Below are positions 10,694 through 24,381 of a DNA stretch of 64,000 nt, piece by piece (positions within the stretch are counted from its first letter, which is position 1; the number at the start of each line of letters is the position of its first letter). The stretch comes from Paramecium sonneborni (Eukaryota > Ciliophora > Oligohymenophorea > Peniculida > Parameciidae). Below the pieces are notes generated by a model. That model was not told where the DNA came from, searched no databases, and saw only the letters and a list, made by a program, of their open reading frames with translations. The position numbers were made by a program, and so were the translations under genes. The stretch is taken from NCBI GenBank assembly GCA_905182985.1, contig CAJJDN010000113.1:29081-93080 (forward strand), read 5' to 3'.

Positions 10694-11329
10694 TCAACTC
10701 TATGGATCTTTAGCTGTTAATACAAACAAACTCATTAAACCAATCATCACAAATTTTAATGAAGGATAATCATTTAATAATATTGTGATGTACCCTACAT
10801 ATGGAAGTACTCTAATAAATAAATAAACTATTAAAACCCTTCTATTTTGCCCATTATATCTGATCTTTCTAGCCACATTTATTTTCTTGGATATAATGCT
10901 CTATCATCTACTTAATTATTATCACCTTTTGTTAATATCAATTAATCTAATGGATCATCACTCCTTTTTACAATATTATATACATTCTTACTTCTATTAA
11001 ATTTATAATACTCTATGAACAATAGGAATGTCTTAATCTTTTATTTTGTATACAATAACATCTCCTACCTCAAATGGTTTATTAAAGTATGTCAAAAATA
11101 AGATATCACCTCTGTAATATGCAGGCTCCATTGATCCAGATAAAACAACCACAACTGGAGATTCTGAAAATGACACCACTTATAAACTCTTCCATATTGA
11201 CAATGCTGATCCTACTACTATTGCTAACGATACTATTTGTAATATTATCTGAATTTTAATCACTTCTCATTATACCTTTCTAAATTTCATATGTCGGAAT
11301 TCATCCACGTAGCCAAGAATAACATCCAT
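10694..11329 (-). CDS. SEC11: signal peptidase complex catalytic subunit SEC11
   Basis: ER signal peptidase I-type serine protease that removes signal peptides from nascent secretory proteins. ATG 11329, TGA 10696-10694, about 180 aa, the usual SEC11 length. Landmarks in order: one N-terminal membrane helix ([18 protein letters not shown]), [19 protein letters not shown] with the catalytic Ser of [14 protein letters not shown] with the catalytic His used by eukaryotic SEC11 in place of Lys, LILTKGDNN with the conserved GDN Asp, and [14 protein letters not shown] near the C-terminus. Three introns: 11275-11249 (27 nt, carries an in-frame TGA), a 28-nt one after the HRVL segment and a 26-nt one before GRVLPYVG. 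Nothing unusual in the active site. Confidence 0.93.
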
Positions 11330-11874
11330 TTATTTATAATTCTTAAATATATATTTATATTGTTTTTTATTTCATTCATATTATTATTAATATACTATTT
11401 TTTATATGACTCATACTATATACTAAACTTCAATTATATTATTAATTAGAAGAAGAAAAATATATATAACGTTGTGATATATTTTTAAAAGTTCAATATA
11501 AACAGAGTTGTCATATAAATTAGCATCATTTCCAATATATCATTAAAAATCAAAGATTAGAAATATTAATTATAATCTTATATCTTTTTTATCCTTCAAT
11601 ATACTAAATTAATGATTGTAAGTTTTGTAAGTTCAATTTATACAAAAGTACATTTCATTAGATTATTTATAATTAAAATTATTATTATAGTTTTAAAGAA
11701 TAGAGAATGATTCCAAATCAATTGAAAAAATCAAAAAACTCATTCTAGATTAAAATATCACTCTGATAATTAATATTTTATAACCAATTCTAGGATCATT
11801 AGATATCAACAAAAAATAAGAATATATTTTATAAAAATAACGGAGCAATATTTTGATTAAATAAATAAATAGTA
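11330..11874. other. intergenic, no gene seen
   Basis: About 545 bases upstream of SEC11 and downstream of the photolyase-like gene; no frame on either strand looks coding. Confidence 0.55.
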
Positions 11875-13530
11875 TCATTTAATCAATTATTTGATAAAAG
11901 TTTAAGCAATTTTAGTAATTTTAATTTTATCTGACTCACTTTTTTTTGCCCAATGAGCTACTTATCGAGCAGTTGCATAATATTTTTTAAGTGTAGCTTC
12001 ATTTTTACCAATAAAATTATAATATAAACTATCAAAAAGATCAGTCCAATTATATATTTATTTTTCTATTTTAATTTCAGATTTAACTGATTTATTAAAA
12101 TTACTCATTTTTTGCATATAATTAGATGAACAAATATATGGTCTTGTCATCATTATTCCTCCATCTGCATGTTAAGTCATACCAAATACATTTGGTGCCA
12201 TTACCCATTCATAACTATCTATATGAACTTCCATAAACCATTTAAATACTTCTTTTGGATGGATCTCTGACAATAACATAGTATTTCCTATATACATTAA
12301 TCTTTCAATATGATGAAGATAAGCATATTTAATAGTCTTTTCAATCATATGATCAATTGGCGGTATTTTTGTCTAACCAGTATACCAATTTTTATTTAAT
12401 TAATTTTAATGATTAAAAAAATTAGCATTCATTTACTATTCACCTTCAAAATAATATAATAATCTAACATATTCTCTCCAACCAATTACTTATCTAAGAA
12501 ATCCTTCTACTGATTAAATAGGTGTTTTTTATTCTTTATAATATTGTAAAGTTTTCTCAACAATTAAATTACTAGTAATTAACCCTATATTCATCATTGG
12601 AGATAAAATAGAATGATTAACAAAAGGATAATCTGAATGAACAGCATCTTAATATGGACCAAATTCTCTTAATTTCTACTTTAAAAAACTATCCAACCAT
12701 TATTCAGTTGAATTATGATCAATTGGATAAATTGTATTTTTTATTTCACCAAAATTATTTGGAAAATTTTTAGTTATATAATTTATGGCTTCATCATAGT
12801 AAATTGATTTTATTTATTCAGGTTTCTTTGGTACTTTTGTTCCTTATTTTAATGGCTGCCTATTTTCTGAATCATATGTCCATTATTCTGGATCTTCCCC
12901 TTTAGGACCCATTAAAATATTTAATCTTCTTCTTTACCATCTATAAAATGAAGAATCATGACTGTAATTTGATTTACCATCCTTTACTTTTACATTTTCC
13001 TTATGATATTATTCTAAATCTCTTCTTGTGCATAAATATGATAAATTTTCTTTAATTTCACTTGGTATTCCTAATTTCTTTAAAATACCTGAATATTTCT
13101 ATAAAACTGGTTTATCAATTGGATCATAAAAGTCACATTAAGTAATAACAATCTTATCAATCATTTAAAGCTCTTCCAAAAATGAACTACAATTATCATT
13201 TTGATCAATATATTATATGCTTGTTTGTTTTAAATTATTTATTAAATAATCTTAATATGATTTCATAGTAGCTCTATGATAAACAAGCTTTAATTTATGA
13301 TAATTATATGCTCTGAAGTATTAATCATCCTCTATTAAAAATATTTTATTATAATTTTTCAGAATGTCAATATTCTTATATAGATGAACAGGAAACAATA
13401 AGAATATTTTAGTTTCTGTTTCTCCATTTAATTATCTTTTTTAAGAAAAAGTCTTTTCGTTTCTTTCCTTCCTAAGACTAAGCCTAAGCTTATCTTATTT
13501 TTAATGTTTTAAGTCATTTATTGTTGTCAT
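11875..13530 (-). CDS. photolyase/cryptochrome-related protein (PhrB/FeS-BCP family)
   Basis: Intronless ORF of 551 aa, ATG 13530 to TGA 11877-11875. It is the 'deoxyribodipyrimidine photolyase-related' family: N-terminal Rossmann-like part (ATMKSYQDYL, DQNDNCSSFLEEL, RRRLNILM) and a C-terminal FAD-binding helical part with QDAVHSDYPFVNHSILSPMM, GFLRQVIGWREYVRLLYY, LHHIERLMYIGNTMLL, WFMEVHIDSYEWVMAPN, and GMTQHADGGIMMTRPYICSS. Prokaryotic members carry a [4Fe-4S] cluster bound by Cys in and after this last region (typically C..C after RMSD). Here the matching stretch is MSNFNKSVKSEI with no Cys, so the cluster ligands seem lost. Likely light-dependent (6-4) repair or photoreception; activity unproven. 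Confidence 0.88.
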
Positions 13531-13670
13531 TAAATAAAATTAATGTAAAACAGATTTTGATTAAAAAATTTAAATCCTAAAACAAAATAATATTATTTTT
13601 ATATTTAAAAAAATTGATAATTATATTATAGACTGAAATCTATTCTTTAATGATAAATAAATCATTCATA

Positions 13671-16600
13671 TCAATCTCGATCTCTTGTGAATCTTTTTAA
13701 TTGGCTTTATTGTTCAACTCCTTTACCTCCTTTACCAGTCCAGTTTTATTATGCTATCTTTTTAATTTAATACTCTTCTCTTTCTTATTGTCTCCATTTA
13801 TTTCCAATTAATTAAATTTCTTTTTCATATTATGGTAATGTTGGAGGAGGTGAAACTTATTAAATAACTGATCCTAAAATTTTATTAAATTTGAATTACC
13901 TAATTCTTCATGATAAACTAATATTGAAAACTAAGTGATATCATTAACATTTGAAGAGCTAAGTGAAGCATAATCAAATCTTCCTCTTAAATCTGTATAT
14001 CCATCTTTATGAAATGACTCTTTATAATTTTTATTTTTTTAATAAACTTTTACATAAACTTTAGATAAGTATTATCCTTATTAATTAAATACTCTTATTT
14101 AACCAGAGTCCATCATTGTTTAGACAAACAAAGATGTTGGTTAATATTTACAAGTTACGGATTTCTTTTAACCTTTTATTGTTACAAATAAATTCTCTTT
14201 TTATAATTCACTTGGTATTTTTATTTTTTATTAAAAAAAACTAAATTAATAAATTTATACTTCTTTTAAATTTCTTATCCTTCAAGTTTATGTTTTACAC
14301 TTACATTTGGAAGTACAATTGAAAAATCTTGAATAATATTCTTCATAAATGGATTATTTGAAAACAAAATTTCAATATCCAATTTATAGTATTCTATTAT
14401 AACTTCTTATAAATTTGAGAATGTAATACTAATTGAGTCACCTTCTATTGAACCTGCTAGAGTTTCTTCTTTTTAAATTATTTCTTTTTATTTTTATTAA
14501 ATTTATCCTAATTTATTAAATTAATTGTCTTCTTCTCCATCATATTCAATTAATAAATTAATCATTTCATAAAATAGATTTCTCCAATGTATAACTGGAT
14601 AACTTAAATACTTTTTACAAATTTCTCTTCCTTTTTAAAAATTAGGATATCCAGTGTAAAAGTCTAGATAAGCAGATAAATAATCAAATTATAACTATTA
14701 TTCTTGTTATTCTGCTTCAGGAATTTATGAAAAAATCTAAACAGCTTCATTGACTCTTTCTTATAACAATAAATAATAAATTAGAACTAATTTATCCACA
14801 GTTGAGAATTGAGGTTTTTCTAAAAGATAAATTAAGTAATTAATATATTAATTTCTAAATTATACATTTAGTATATTATTTTCTCCTTATTTTAGTTAAT
14901 GCACTCTTTTTATTATAAGTGGAAAATATTCTAAGATTCTGATGGAATTAATTTCAAATAATGAACATTTAAAATGTTTAAATGCATTTTATAATTTATT
15001 TTAAGCATATGTTGACATAAATAACTCTTATAAACATTGAAAATTATTGTGTAATAAGGAAAAAGCAAAACTTAGGTGATCATTATACTTTCTTTTTTTA
15101 TAAATTTACATAACTTGATTATAGAAAACTTGATCATTAAATTTATGATACAATAGTTAAGGATAAAAAAATTTAGAATTGAAAATATTCTTATTTTCAA
15201 TATAATTTAAAATATCCTAATTGTTATCTGTTGATAATACATCATTTATATTTTCTAGATTAACTTTTGGTTGTTAATCATAAACTTAAAATGTTTTTTC
15301 TTTAGCAATCTAAATAACTTTACCAAGTTTAGATATATTAGCTGGATAAATTGTAAAATTTCCAGCTTTAGGGAAATAGAAAAAGTATTTTTAAATTGTT
15401 GTTTAATAAGGAGGACAAGTCAAAGTAAAAGTTTTAGTAGTAAAAGTTGTTTTAACTGGAATTGATCCATTTGGAATTTCTACTAATAATTAAAATTTTT
15501 GATCTGAACTTGAACAATTTGATACTACTACTTTACATCCATATACTTTTTTAATAACAAATTAAGATAAATCTTCTTCTGATTCATTTTCATCTGAATC
15601 ATTAATTGCTTCATTTAAAGGATCAAAAAAAGATTAATTAATAATAATTTTTGAATTCTATTAAACTTGTGCCTCTTAAATTTCTTTAATAAAAATGAGA
15701 GCAGAAGTTGGATAAATAATTTCAATACCTTTATTACCTAATTATTTAGTATTATATTTGGGTGATTCAAAAGGTAAATTTATTAATGCTAAAACACTCA
15801 TTATTTCAGTAAAATTAGAAGTACAAAACATAAATGAAGATGTAATAAATTTTTAAGTGAAATAACCATTTTGAATAGAGTGATTAGCAAGATCAATTAA
15901 AAATTCTGAAATTTAAATCAAACTTGTAAATTAATTTCTATTTGTTCCAACTCTATAATGCTTTTCACAATACTCTTTAGTAGCTTCAACATTTTTAAAA
16001 GTTTAAACTAATTTAGAACGCATGGATTAATATCTACATGCTCCAACTTTACCAATCCCTTTTCCTAAGGATTTTCTTGCTGTTTATCTAGTTCTTGCTC
16101 CTCCACGCCTAACTTAAAATTGTTACTTCTCCTTTTCTTTAATATTGCTATTACTTCTACTAATACTTCTACTAATACTTCTACGAATACTTCTATTAAT
16201 ACTTCTACTAATACTTCTACTACTACTACTACTACTACTTCCACTTCTCATACATTCTTAAAATTAAGATCCAACTTCTGAATCATATTTACCTTTATCT
16301 CTATCATCATCAGACGATTTTCTCTTATAAGTTCCCCTTTCTTCCATTCTTTATTTTGACATATTTGCAATTTAAATTTTGGTTTTTTATAAATTTTAAT
16401 TTTGTTTCATAAATTACTTCTTTTCTACTCCTAAAATTGTATCAAAAAGCAACTTATACTTCTCATCATCTTATTTATTAATTATAGTTTTAAAATTCTA
16501 TTAAAGATATTTAAACATGAACTAAGCTTCATCCTTTTTTTAAACTATTTCTTAATTATAAATTACTAAAAGTGCTTATTCTAGACCATTCAATTATTAA

Positions 16601-19600
16601 AATTATTAGACCTATTCATATTATTATAATGCTGCATGATCTTAAAGTAAAAAATAATCAATAAAAGATTTCTCTATTTTATTTTTTATGTGATTTCTAA
16701 TTACTGTTTCAAAAAATCCTGTGTCTTTAAAATAAAGAAATAAATTCAATTCATCACATTAGTATTGATTATAAAATTTTTGTTAAAATTCAAAAGTTTC
16801 AATATTCCATCTTAACATATTAGATATCATTTTTTAATCCTCATCTTAAATAGATTGTCTGTTTATTTTCATTATTTCTTTTTGTAAACTAAAAAGCATA
16901 TTTAAAGAATCTAAAATTAAAATTTCTGTTGATGTTATATCTTATATTTAATTCGGAATCTCTGGAATTATCTCTTTTGTACTTCTAAAAGTAGAATAAA
17001 ATTTATCTTTTTATAATAAAGATCCATGTCTTAAATCTTTTATTTTAAATTAGTTGCTCTTAAGTGGTAATATATTGATAACATAATTATTTTCTGAATA
17101 TACTAATATTAAGATAGTTGAATAATGTACTGGAACTTCAAAAGTATAATAATCTTTATCCTTCTTTATATTTGTAATTATTTTGCCTGGATATTTTAAA
17201 AATTCACAAAAAGGGTCAAAACTTTAATGTTGTTATGATTAAGGTCCAGATTTTCTACAAGCTTTTGATGCTAAATTTTTAGGTTCACATTCTGTGAATA
17301 AATTATCTTAAACTTTTTATAAATTTTCTTCCTAAGTCACAGTATCATCAGTAAGAAAACGATTTAAGAGAATTTAAGGTTTCTCAAGAGTATTACCAAC
17401 ATATCTTGGTAAATTCTTTCTTTCAATAATATATCCTAATTCATTTGATTATTTTAGATTTGATAAAAAAATATTACTTTTTGGTTCTAATTTAAGATTA
17501 TCTGAATCAGAAATATTTTCTAAAAAAATTTTCCCTTATTGTTTTAAGACATTAAAATCTTAAGGATAAAATGTTGTTGCTAAGGCTATTAAATTATATT
17601 TTTCATTATTGGTTATAATGTCACCTCTTACCAAATAATTATTTTCATTTTCTTAAGTCACAGTATTTTTTATTTGTAATTCCCTATTTTACTGCTTTGC
17701 TATTCTTTCATTATTGGTATAAAAATAATCATTACATTATCTCAATGTATTATCAATAACTTAAAATTAAAATTTATATTATTCATTTAAAAGTTCCAAT
17801 AAAAATAATCCTTTTTCAGTAAATTCAATAGTTATCGAATTTTCTTCAAATTAAATCAAATTTCTTAAATTTTTAATAGGTATATGAGTTTAATTTTGAT
17901 TTTTTTTTACTTAGTAAAATAAGACATTTTCAAATGATGAAGAGAATGGTAATGTTATTTTTTATCCCTAATTTATGACAAATTCAAAATTCTTTTAATA
18001 GGAATCAAATTATTCTTAAATATTCCATTTTTCCTGAAGAATCTTATAATTAGTAGAAATTGTAGAGGAATCTATTTATTAAATATTTGGTAAGAAACCC
18101 AATTTTATTTAACCATTTTAATCAGTTATAAGATTTTCTTTAATTTATTCATTAATCAATTTGTGTGTAAATGAGACTTAAACTTAAACATTTTTAAAAG
18201 GTTCTCCATTCTTTCCCAAAATAAAGATTGAATATCCATCTATATCATCAAATTTTAATAATTATTTTATAAAAATTTATTCTTAAGATTTTTCTTAAAT
18301 TTAAATTTTATGTGATGATGTTAATACTAAATCTTCCTTTACATGTAATTATGTAATTTTACCAGAAACTTCTATTTAAATATTAAGTATTTTTTGATTA
18401 ATTGGAAATTTTATTTCAAGAGGAACTTTACTTTAAAAATGAAGATCTTTAAAGTCAAAAGTTTATGGAACACCTTTTTCATTTTAACATGTTATTTATA
18501 CTTTTGCTTCTTTAAAAATTCTAAAATCAATATTAGTTCCATTTAAAATTAATGAAGGAATAATAATTAATGAAACATCTTATCCTAATTAAAATTATTC
18601 TTCAACCATAATAAAACTACATACTAAATTAAATCTTTCTGGATATAAATTAAGATTTTCTTTTTAATAAAAATCTCCAAACTAGATTATTGCTTATTCT
18701 TGAGTTTCAGTTTTTGGGAATGGTATTATAATTTCACCTTTTACTAATTTATATACATTTTATTCAATCCATATACAAATTTGATCATCATATAATTTTT
18801 CAAATTTTTCATCAAATATTTCATATTTATATCCTGCAGCTACAATAGTTTGATGTAAACATAATCTACCTTTTTCAATAATAGCTCTACAAGATAATCC
18901 ATTACCTATAAATTCAATAATAAAGGATCCTCTTTCTATTTTTTGAATTGATTCAAAAGAAAACTCTTTGATAACTTTCTTAATTGGAGGATAATCATAA
19001 GTAAAATTTATTTCTTCTGTTGGAATGAATCCATCCAGACATATATTAGAAGTTAATTATTCTTTTTTAGCTGAATAAAAGTTTTTCATATTAATTTGAA
19101 ATATTTTAATAGTTAAACTCTAAATATTCTTTAGTTCCACTAATATATTTACTGGTTCATCATGAGTGAACTAATTTTTATTTTAACCACAAAATTATAA
19201 AATCTTACTATTGTTCATTTATTTTATTTAAGAATTTGAAAAAAAGGATGTCAAATCTAGAACTTCTTCTCCTTTATAGAGGTTACATTATGCTTTTTAT
19301 TCTTTTAGATAATTAGTTTACAAATATTGTTCAAAAATACTAAAATCTGAATTTAATTCAAAGTATTTTTAAAGATACTTTTCAATTAATTAATTAGAAT
19401 TAAGCCCTAAATATTTATTATTTTATTTACATCTTTAAGTTTTAAATCCATGCCATTAATGCCAAAATGATTAATATTCAATTCTAATTTTCCTTTGTAA
19501 GTCTCTTTATTCTGATGTGATGTTATTATAAATTTCTTTTGGATTTCTTAAATACTCTAACAACAAATCAAAATCATAATGCTAAATTTCAATTCCTATT

Positions 19601-20621
19601 TTATAATATTTAATATTTACCATATTACAATAATTCTATCATAACTTAGTGTCTAAGAGAAGTAAATTTTTCTGGTAACTATTCTGTCCAATTTAATGCT
19701 TTTTTCAAAATTTCATAAATTTCCTTTGGTTAATTCTTTATTGATAAATTTTCAAAGTTATCATTTTAATAAAATTTTTTAAAAAAAAGATTTCCTACAA
19801 AAAATTCATTTTCTAAAAAGTTTTTACACAAATTAGCTATCTCTTCCATTTTCTCCACAGTTAAGAAAATAAAATGATGGGATCCGAAAACAAAATCTTT
19901 TTTTTTCATCAACTCAACAAAAAATTAAGGTATATCATTCTTATTCATGTTTAATCTCAAAATTTAATTCATATTTTGTATTTTACTAAAGAAAATTTCT
20001 ATGACTTTTTTAGGAGCTTAAATCAATTATTTAAAATCTAATTAATTAAAAAGATCGGGAGATAATTTGCTTATTCCTTTTTCTGTGTATGCATCCTTTA
20101 TATAATTATCTAAAACTAATAGTTTGTTATCAAATTGTGAAACTAATTCTTTAGAATTTAGGTTCATATTAAATGCATTTTATTACTAAATATATAATTT
20201 ATATTACATTAGTAGAAACATTTTAAGACAGCTTATTGAAATCAATTTAAAATAATTTTTTATTGATCTTTTACAAGATTTCTCTTTATTTTCTTGCATT
20301 TTCTTCTGTTTATATTTATTCATTTCTAAGATTATCATATTCTTAAAACAAACATCTTAAACGAATTTTTTTATAATTCTCAGTTTTCATAGTTTTGTAT
20401 TGTTTAAAATTCAATTCTTACTCAGAATCAAATTAGTATCCTTTCTAATTTAAGATATTTAGAAAGTATTGATAATAATATTGATCTGATCCTTTGATCA
20501 ATTTTTATAATCCATTTTCCTTTGAAATTAAGATTGCTTATTCTAATTAGTTAAAATCAAAATCTTTGTTAGTATCAGAACAATTTGAAGAATATGACTC
20601 GGAATCGTTTTCGCTCATCAT
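13671..20621 (-). CDS. giant macroglobulin-like protein (about 2,280 aa)
   Basis: One huge gene. ATG 20621 (a second ATG follows at 20618); TGA 13673-13671. I could translate nearly all of it as one frame after removing four introns (22, 25, 20 and 26 nt). There is no signal peptide (it starts MMSENDSESYSSN), so it is probably cytoplasmic. Long beta-rich stretches with repeated strands fit macroglobulin (MG)-type domains. Late landmarks: FFYFPKAGNFTIYPANISK, HKDGYTDLRGRFDYAS, QFSILVYHEELGSV and SPPPTLPQYEKEIQ; a motif like TDLRGRFDYASL is, to my knowledge, shared by very large proteins of other protists. A Ser/Arg-rich hinge (SGSSSSSRSISRS...) followed by VRRGGARTRQTARK divides the protein about two-thirds along. 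Function unknown. Confidence 0.75.
16142..16252 (+). repeat. short tandem repeat inside the giant gene (Ser/Arg/Ile codons)
   Basis: Runs of TACTTCTACTAA and then ACTACTACT on the plus strand; read on the coding minus strand they give repeated Arg-Ser-Ile-Ser units and a poly-Ser tract. A likely flexible hinge that is prone to length change. Confidence 0.85.
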
Positions 20622-21503
20622 TTATTATTTATTATCTAATTTTATTTTCATTTATATTTTCTTGCTCGACTTTTCAAAATAAATATTTCCCACTCAATTT
20701 TTATTACAATTCATTTAAAGGAAATCTAAATAAAATAAAATATTCTATATAAAAATTTTTTGGATTCATATTCTAAAAATAATAATAAAATTATAACAGC
20801 TAAATTTTCAAATTGAATTTGACAAATAAACATAACCTTTATTAGAATTGAAAAAAATAGAAAGTATAAATTCAAACAGCTGAATAAAATAGAATAAAGT
20901 ATTTTAGTTAATACTGAATAATATTATATTTCTATGAAATAAAATTAATTCTGCACATAATTACATCAATTTCATTGTTAAAATTTTCAATTTATGGGAA
21001 TGTCCAAAAAATAATTACAAAGATTAGTGCTCTGCAAATTGTAAGGTAAAATTGATTTTTATTGCAAAATATAGTTTTTATAAAGGATGATTTGTTACAT
21101 TTTGATAGGAACTTTTAAGGTTTGATTTATTGCTAATTAGATGTCAGGAAATACATTTTATAAGATGGTAGTAGAATTTATTACATTTTAATAAATTTAT
21201 TAATAGGTAAAATTAAATAGTTAATAAATATCTAAATAAGTGATAACTGGATAGATTAGAAAAAAATAAGAATAGAATAAATTTTGATATTTTTATTAAT
21301 AAATAAAATAAGAAAAAATAGAATAGAAATAGTATTTGTAACATATAAATTAAGGAAATTTTTGATCGAATTTAGTGGAATGATAAATGTGTTGAGAATA
21401 TAGATTGAAATAAATGTAGAGAAGTAGATGAAAATTAAAGTATAAACTTCTGTTAATTCATATAAATATTAAGTCGTTTTGATATTAAATATATAAATTG
21501 ATT
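20622..21503. other. intergenic between divergent genes, no gene seen
   Basis: About 880 bases separating the divergent starts of the giant gene and V-ATPase subunit a. AT-rich with no supported ORF; promoters of both genes must be here, but no motif can be named. Confidence 0.55.
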
Positions 21504-24026
21504 ATGAGCTTATTTAGATCAGAATAGATGGAATTCTATAATTTAGTGATTCCTCGAGAGTCGGCATGGGATGTAATGAACACATTAGGATATTTTGATA
21601 GCGTTCACCTAATTGATTATGATCCAACATTACCTTAAATAAATAGGCCATTTTCAAATTATGTGAAGAGGTATTACATTTAGAGATTAAAGATGTGATG
21701 ATGTACTATAGAAGATAGAGTTGATAGATGGAGAGATGAGGAATTATAAGATTGAGAAGATTTATTGTCCAAATATAAAAGATTTATTAGAGAAGAGAAA
21801 TGGAGGTCATAAATAATTTGAAGAATTAGAATAGGATGTATGTAAAGTAGCAGATGATTTGGAACATCAATAATAAACATTGAATAATTTATAAGAGAAG
21901 AAAAATATAATAAGAGAGAATTTAGAAGTGTTAAGAAATGCAGTAGCATTTTAGAATGAGGATTCAGAAGAAGCAAGTTTATTAGGATTTTAGAAGATGG
22001 TAGGAGTTATATTGAAAGAAGATGAATTGAGATTTAAAAGAATAATATTTAGAATAACAAAGGGTAATATTCATGTAGAGATTATGGATATATAAGAACA
22101 TTTTATATAATAAGATAAAAGGATTGTATAGAAATGTGTATTTATGTTATTTTATCCTTGTGGAGATTTAACTTAGAAGAAGATTTAAAGAGTTATTGAA
22201 TCATTTTCATGTAATAAATTTGATATTCCAACATCTCAGGAATAACATACATAAAGAATAACATCATTAGAGAATTAATTAAATGAAGCAGATCAATTAG
22301 TGCAATGGACTATAACATAAATAAATTAGAGATTAAGGAGTTTAGCAGAAGTTAAATATAATTGTTCATGGATTGAAGAAATGAGAATTTTAGTAACTAA
22401 AGAACAATATTTGTACATGAATTTAAATAGGTTAAATATGACAAACTCTGTATTTCATGGATAAATATGGTTACCTTAAGGTTAGGATTAAAAAATATAA
22501 TAAGCTTTAAGAGATTTACATGGTAATGATAAATAATTACCTAGTGGTTAAATATAGGAATGTTAAACTTAATTAACTCCTCCTACTTATTATAAATTAA
22601 ATACGTTTACATATCCATTTTAAGAAATTGTTAATACTTATGGAATTCCTAGATACAAAGAAATTAATCCAGGATTATCAACTATAATAACATTCCCATT
22701 CTTAGTAGGTGTTATGTTTGGTGATGTTGGTCATGGGTATAATTTATTAATTTATTAAGAGTTTGTTATTATTTGTTTGTGGATTGTATTTGACGAGTGA
22801 AGATGCAAAGAAGTCAATTTTTGCAGGATTAGTGCCTGTGAGATATATGATTTTACTTATTGGATTCTTTGCTGCATATAATGGACTCATTTATAATGAT
22901 TTTCTTTCTATTGGTTTAAATTTATTTGGTAGTTGTTATTAATTGATTGATGGAGAATATGAATTATAAGAAGATTGTGTATATAAGTTTGGTATTGATC
23001 CAGCATGGGGATCTTCTGCAAATTAATTAACATTTATGAATTCATTTAAAATGAAATTAGCTGTTATTATTGGAGTCACTCACATGACATTTGGTATTAT
23101 TTTAAAAGGATTTAATACATTGCATTTCAATAATTATATTGATTTCTTTTGTGAATTCATTCCATAATCTCTTTTGTTGATTTGTAGTTTTGGTTATATG
23201 GATTTCTTATTATTTTTGAAATGGACTACTAAATATGAAAATACTAATGATGCTCCAAGTGTTATTACAACAATGATAGATATGGTACTTAAACCCTTTG
23301 ATATCCCTGATAAACCTCTTTTTGAATCAGGTGAGTAATAAAGATTTATTCAACTTTTATTATTGTCTATCATAGTACTCTGTGTACCAGTCATGCTTAT
23401 AACTAAACCATTAATTTTTAGTTTAAGCAAAAAGAATATTTCATATCAATAATTAGCATCTTAAGTACCTGATGATAACATTATTCATGAATAATTATAA
23501 CATGATATGTAAAAGGATTTATCATAACCACAGAGCAGAGTATCTATTTAATAACACCATGAACATGATGATATCAGTGAATTGGTTGTTCATCAATGTA
23601 TTAATATTATTCATTATCTATAGCCATTGAAACAATAGAATTTGTATTAGGAAGTGTTAGTAATACTGCATCTTATTTAAGATTATGGGCATTATCTTTA
23701 GCTCATTCATAATTAGCTGAAGTCTTCTTTTCCATGACTATAGCAGGTCATATTGGTTAAGGAGGATTCTTTGGAACAATTGGAGTATATTGATCATTGT
23801 TATATTTTAGTCTATTGTATAATATCCTGGTTTTGCTTTAGCAACTTTAGGAGTGTTGATGTGCATGGATCTTATGGAATGTTTCTTACATGCCCTTCGA
23901 TTACAATGGTATTTCAATTATTCATTATCTAGGGTTGAATTCTAGAGCAAATTCTATAAAGCTGATGGATACCTGTTTAAAGCTTATTCATTCAAAAATA
24001 TCAAAAATAATGAACCAGAAGATTGA
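21504..24026 (+). CDS. V-type proton ATPase subunit a
   Basis: Membrane subunit a of the V-ATPase; together with the c-ring it forms the two proton half-channels. ATG 21504, TGA 24024-24026, about 800 aa. N-terminal cytosolic part begins [20 protein letters not shown], the standard RSE.M...L.IP pattern. Membrane part: [14 protein letters not shown], then [32 protein letters not shown], and [20 protein letters not shown] with the essential Arg, followed by LAEVFF. It ends with a [14 protein letters not shown] stretch. Introns of 22, 25, 26, 26 and 24 nt were removed. Paramecium carries many subunit a isoforms that direct the pump to different membranes; which one this is cannot be told. Its 3' end overlaps the ORF at 24010 by 17 bp. 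Confidence 0.95.
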
Positions 24027-24381
24027 TGTCTTAATTTCATTCAAATATATATTAAATCAAAAACATTAATATTATTTATGGAATTATAATGTGTCAAATG
24101 ATCACTTCTATCCCTTAAATAACCAAATTGAGAAAGAGTGTGTTCTAAAGTTTTTATATCAAATATATAATGGCAAAGAATGTGATTGCTATAAATGGCT
24201 GCTGTCTATCCAAAATAAAGATGACTCTTTTTTGTTTTCTAAATCAAATTATCAACATAAATAAGCTTTATTATCCATTTTAATTTGTATCATCATTTAT
24301 TGCTATTATCGAAGAACTGTAAAAGAAGAAGTTATTATTTCTCTATTTATGTGTAAAAGTATTCAAAGGGATTAACTATGA
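24010..24381 (+). CDS. small protein with one membrane segment, unknown
   Basis: Uninterrupted 123-codon frame from ATG 24010 to TGA 24379-24381, overlapping the end of the V-ATPase gene in another frame. Composition is protein-like: LNNQIEKECVLKFLYQIYN, then KECDCYKWLLSIQNKDDS and a hydrophobic LLSILICIIIYCYY. An alternative frame across the same DNA is also open, and chance ORFs of this size occur under this code, so it may be 3'-UTR. No family recognised. Confidence 0.35.

Noticed and set aside
16142..16252. Trinucleotide-rich repeat as a non-coding microsatellite
   Set aside because: It stays in frame inside the giant minus-strand gene and encodes a Ser/Arg tract.
21680..21976. Minus-strand ORF inside V-ATPase subunit a
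   Set aside because: Antisense shadow of a firmly identified coding region.
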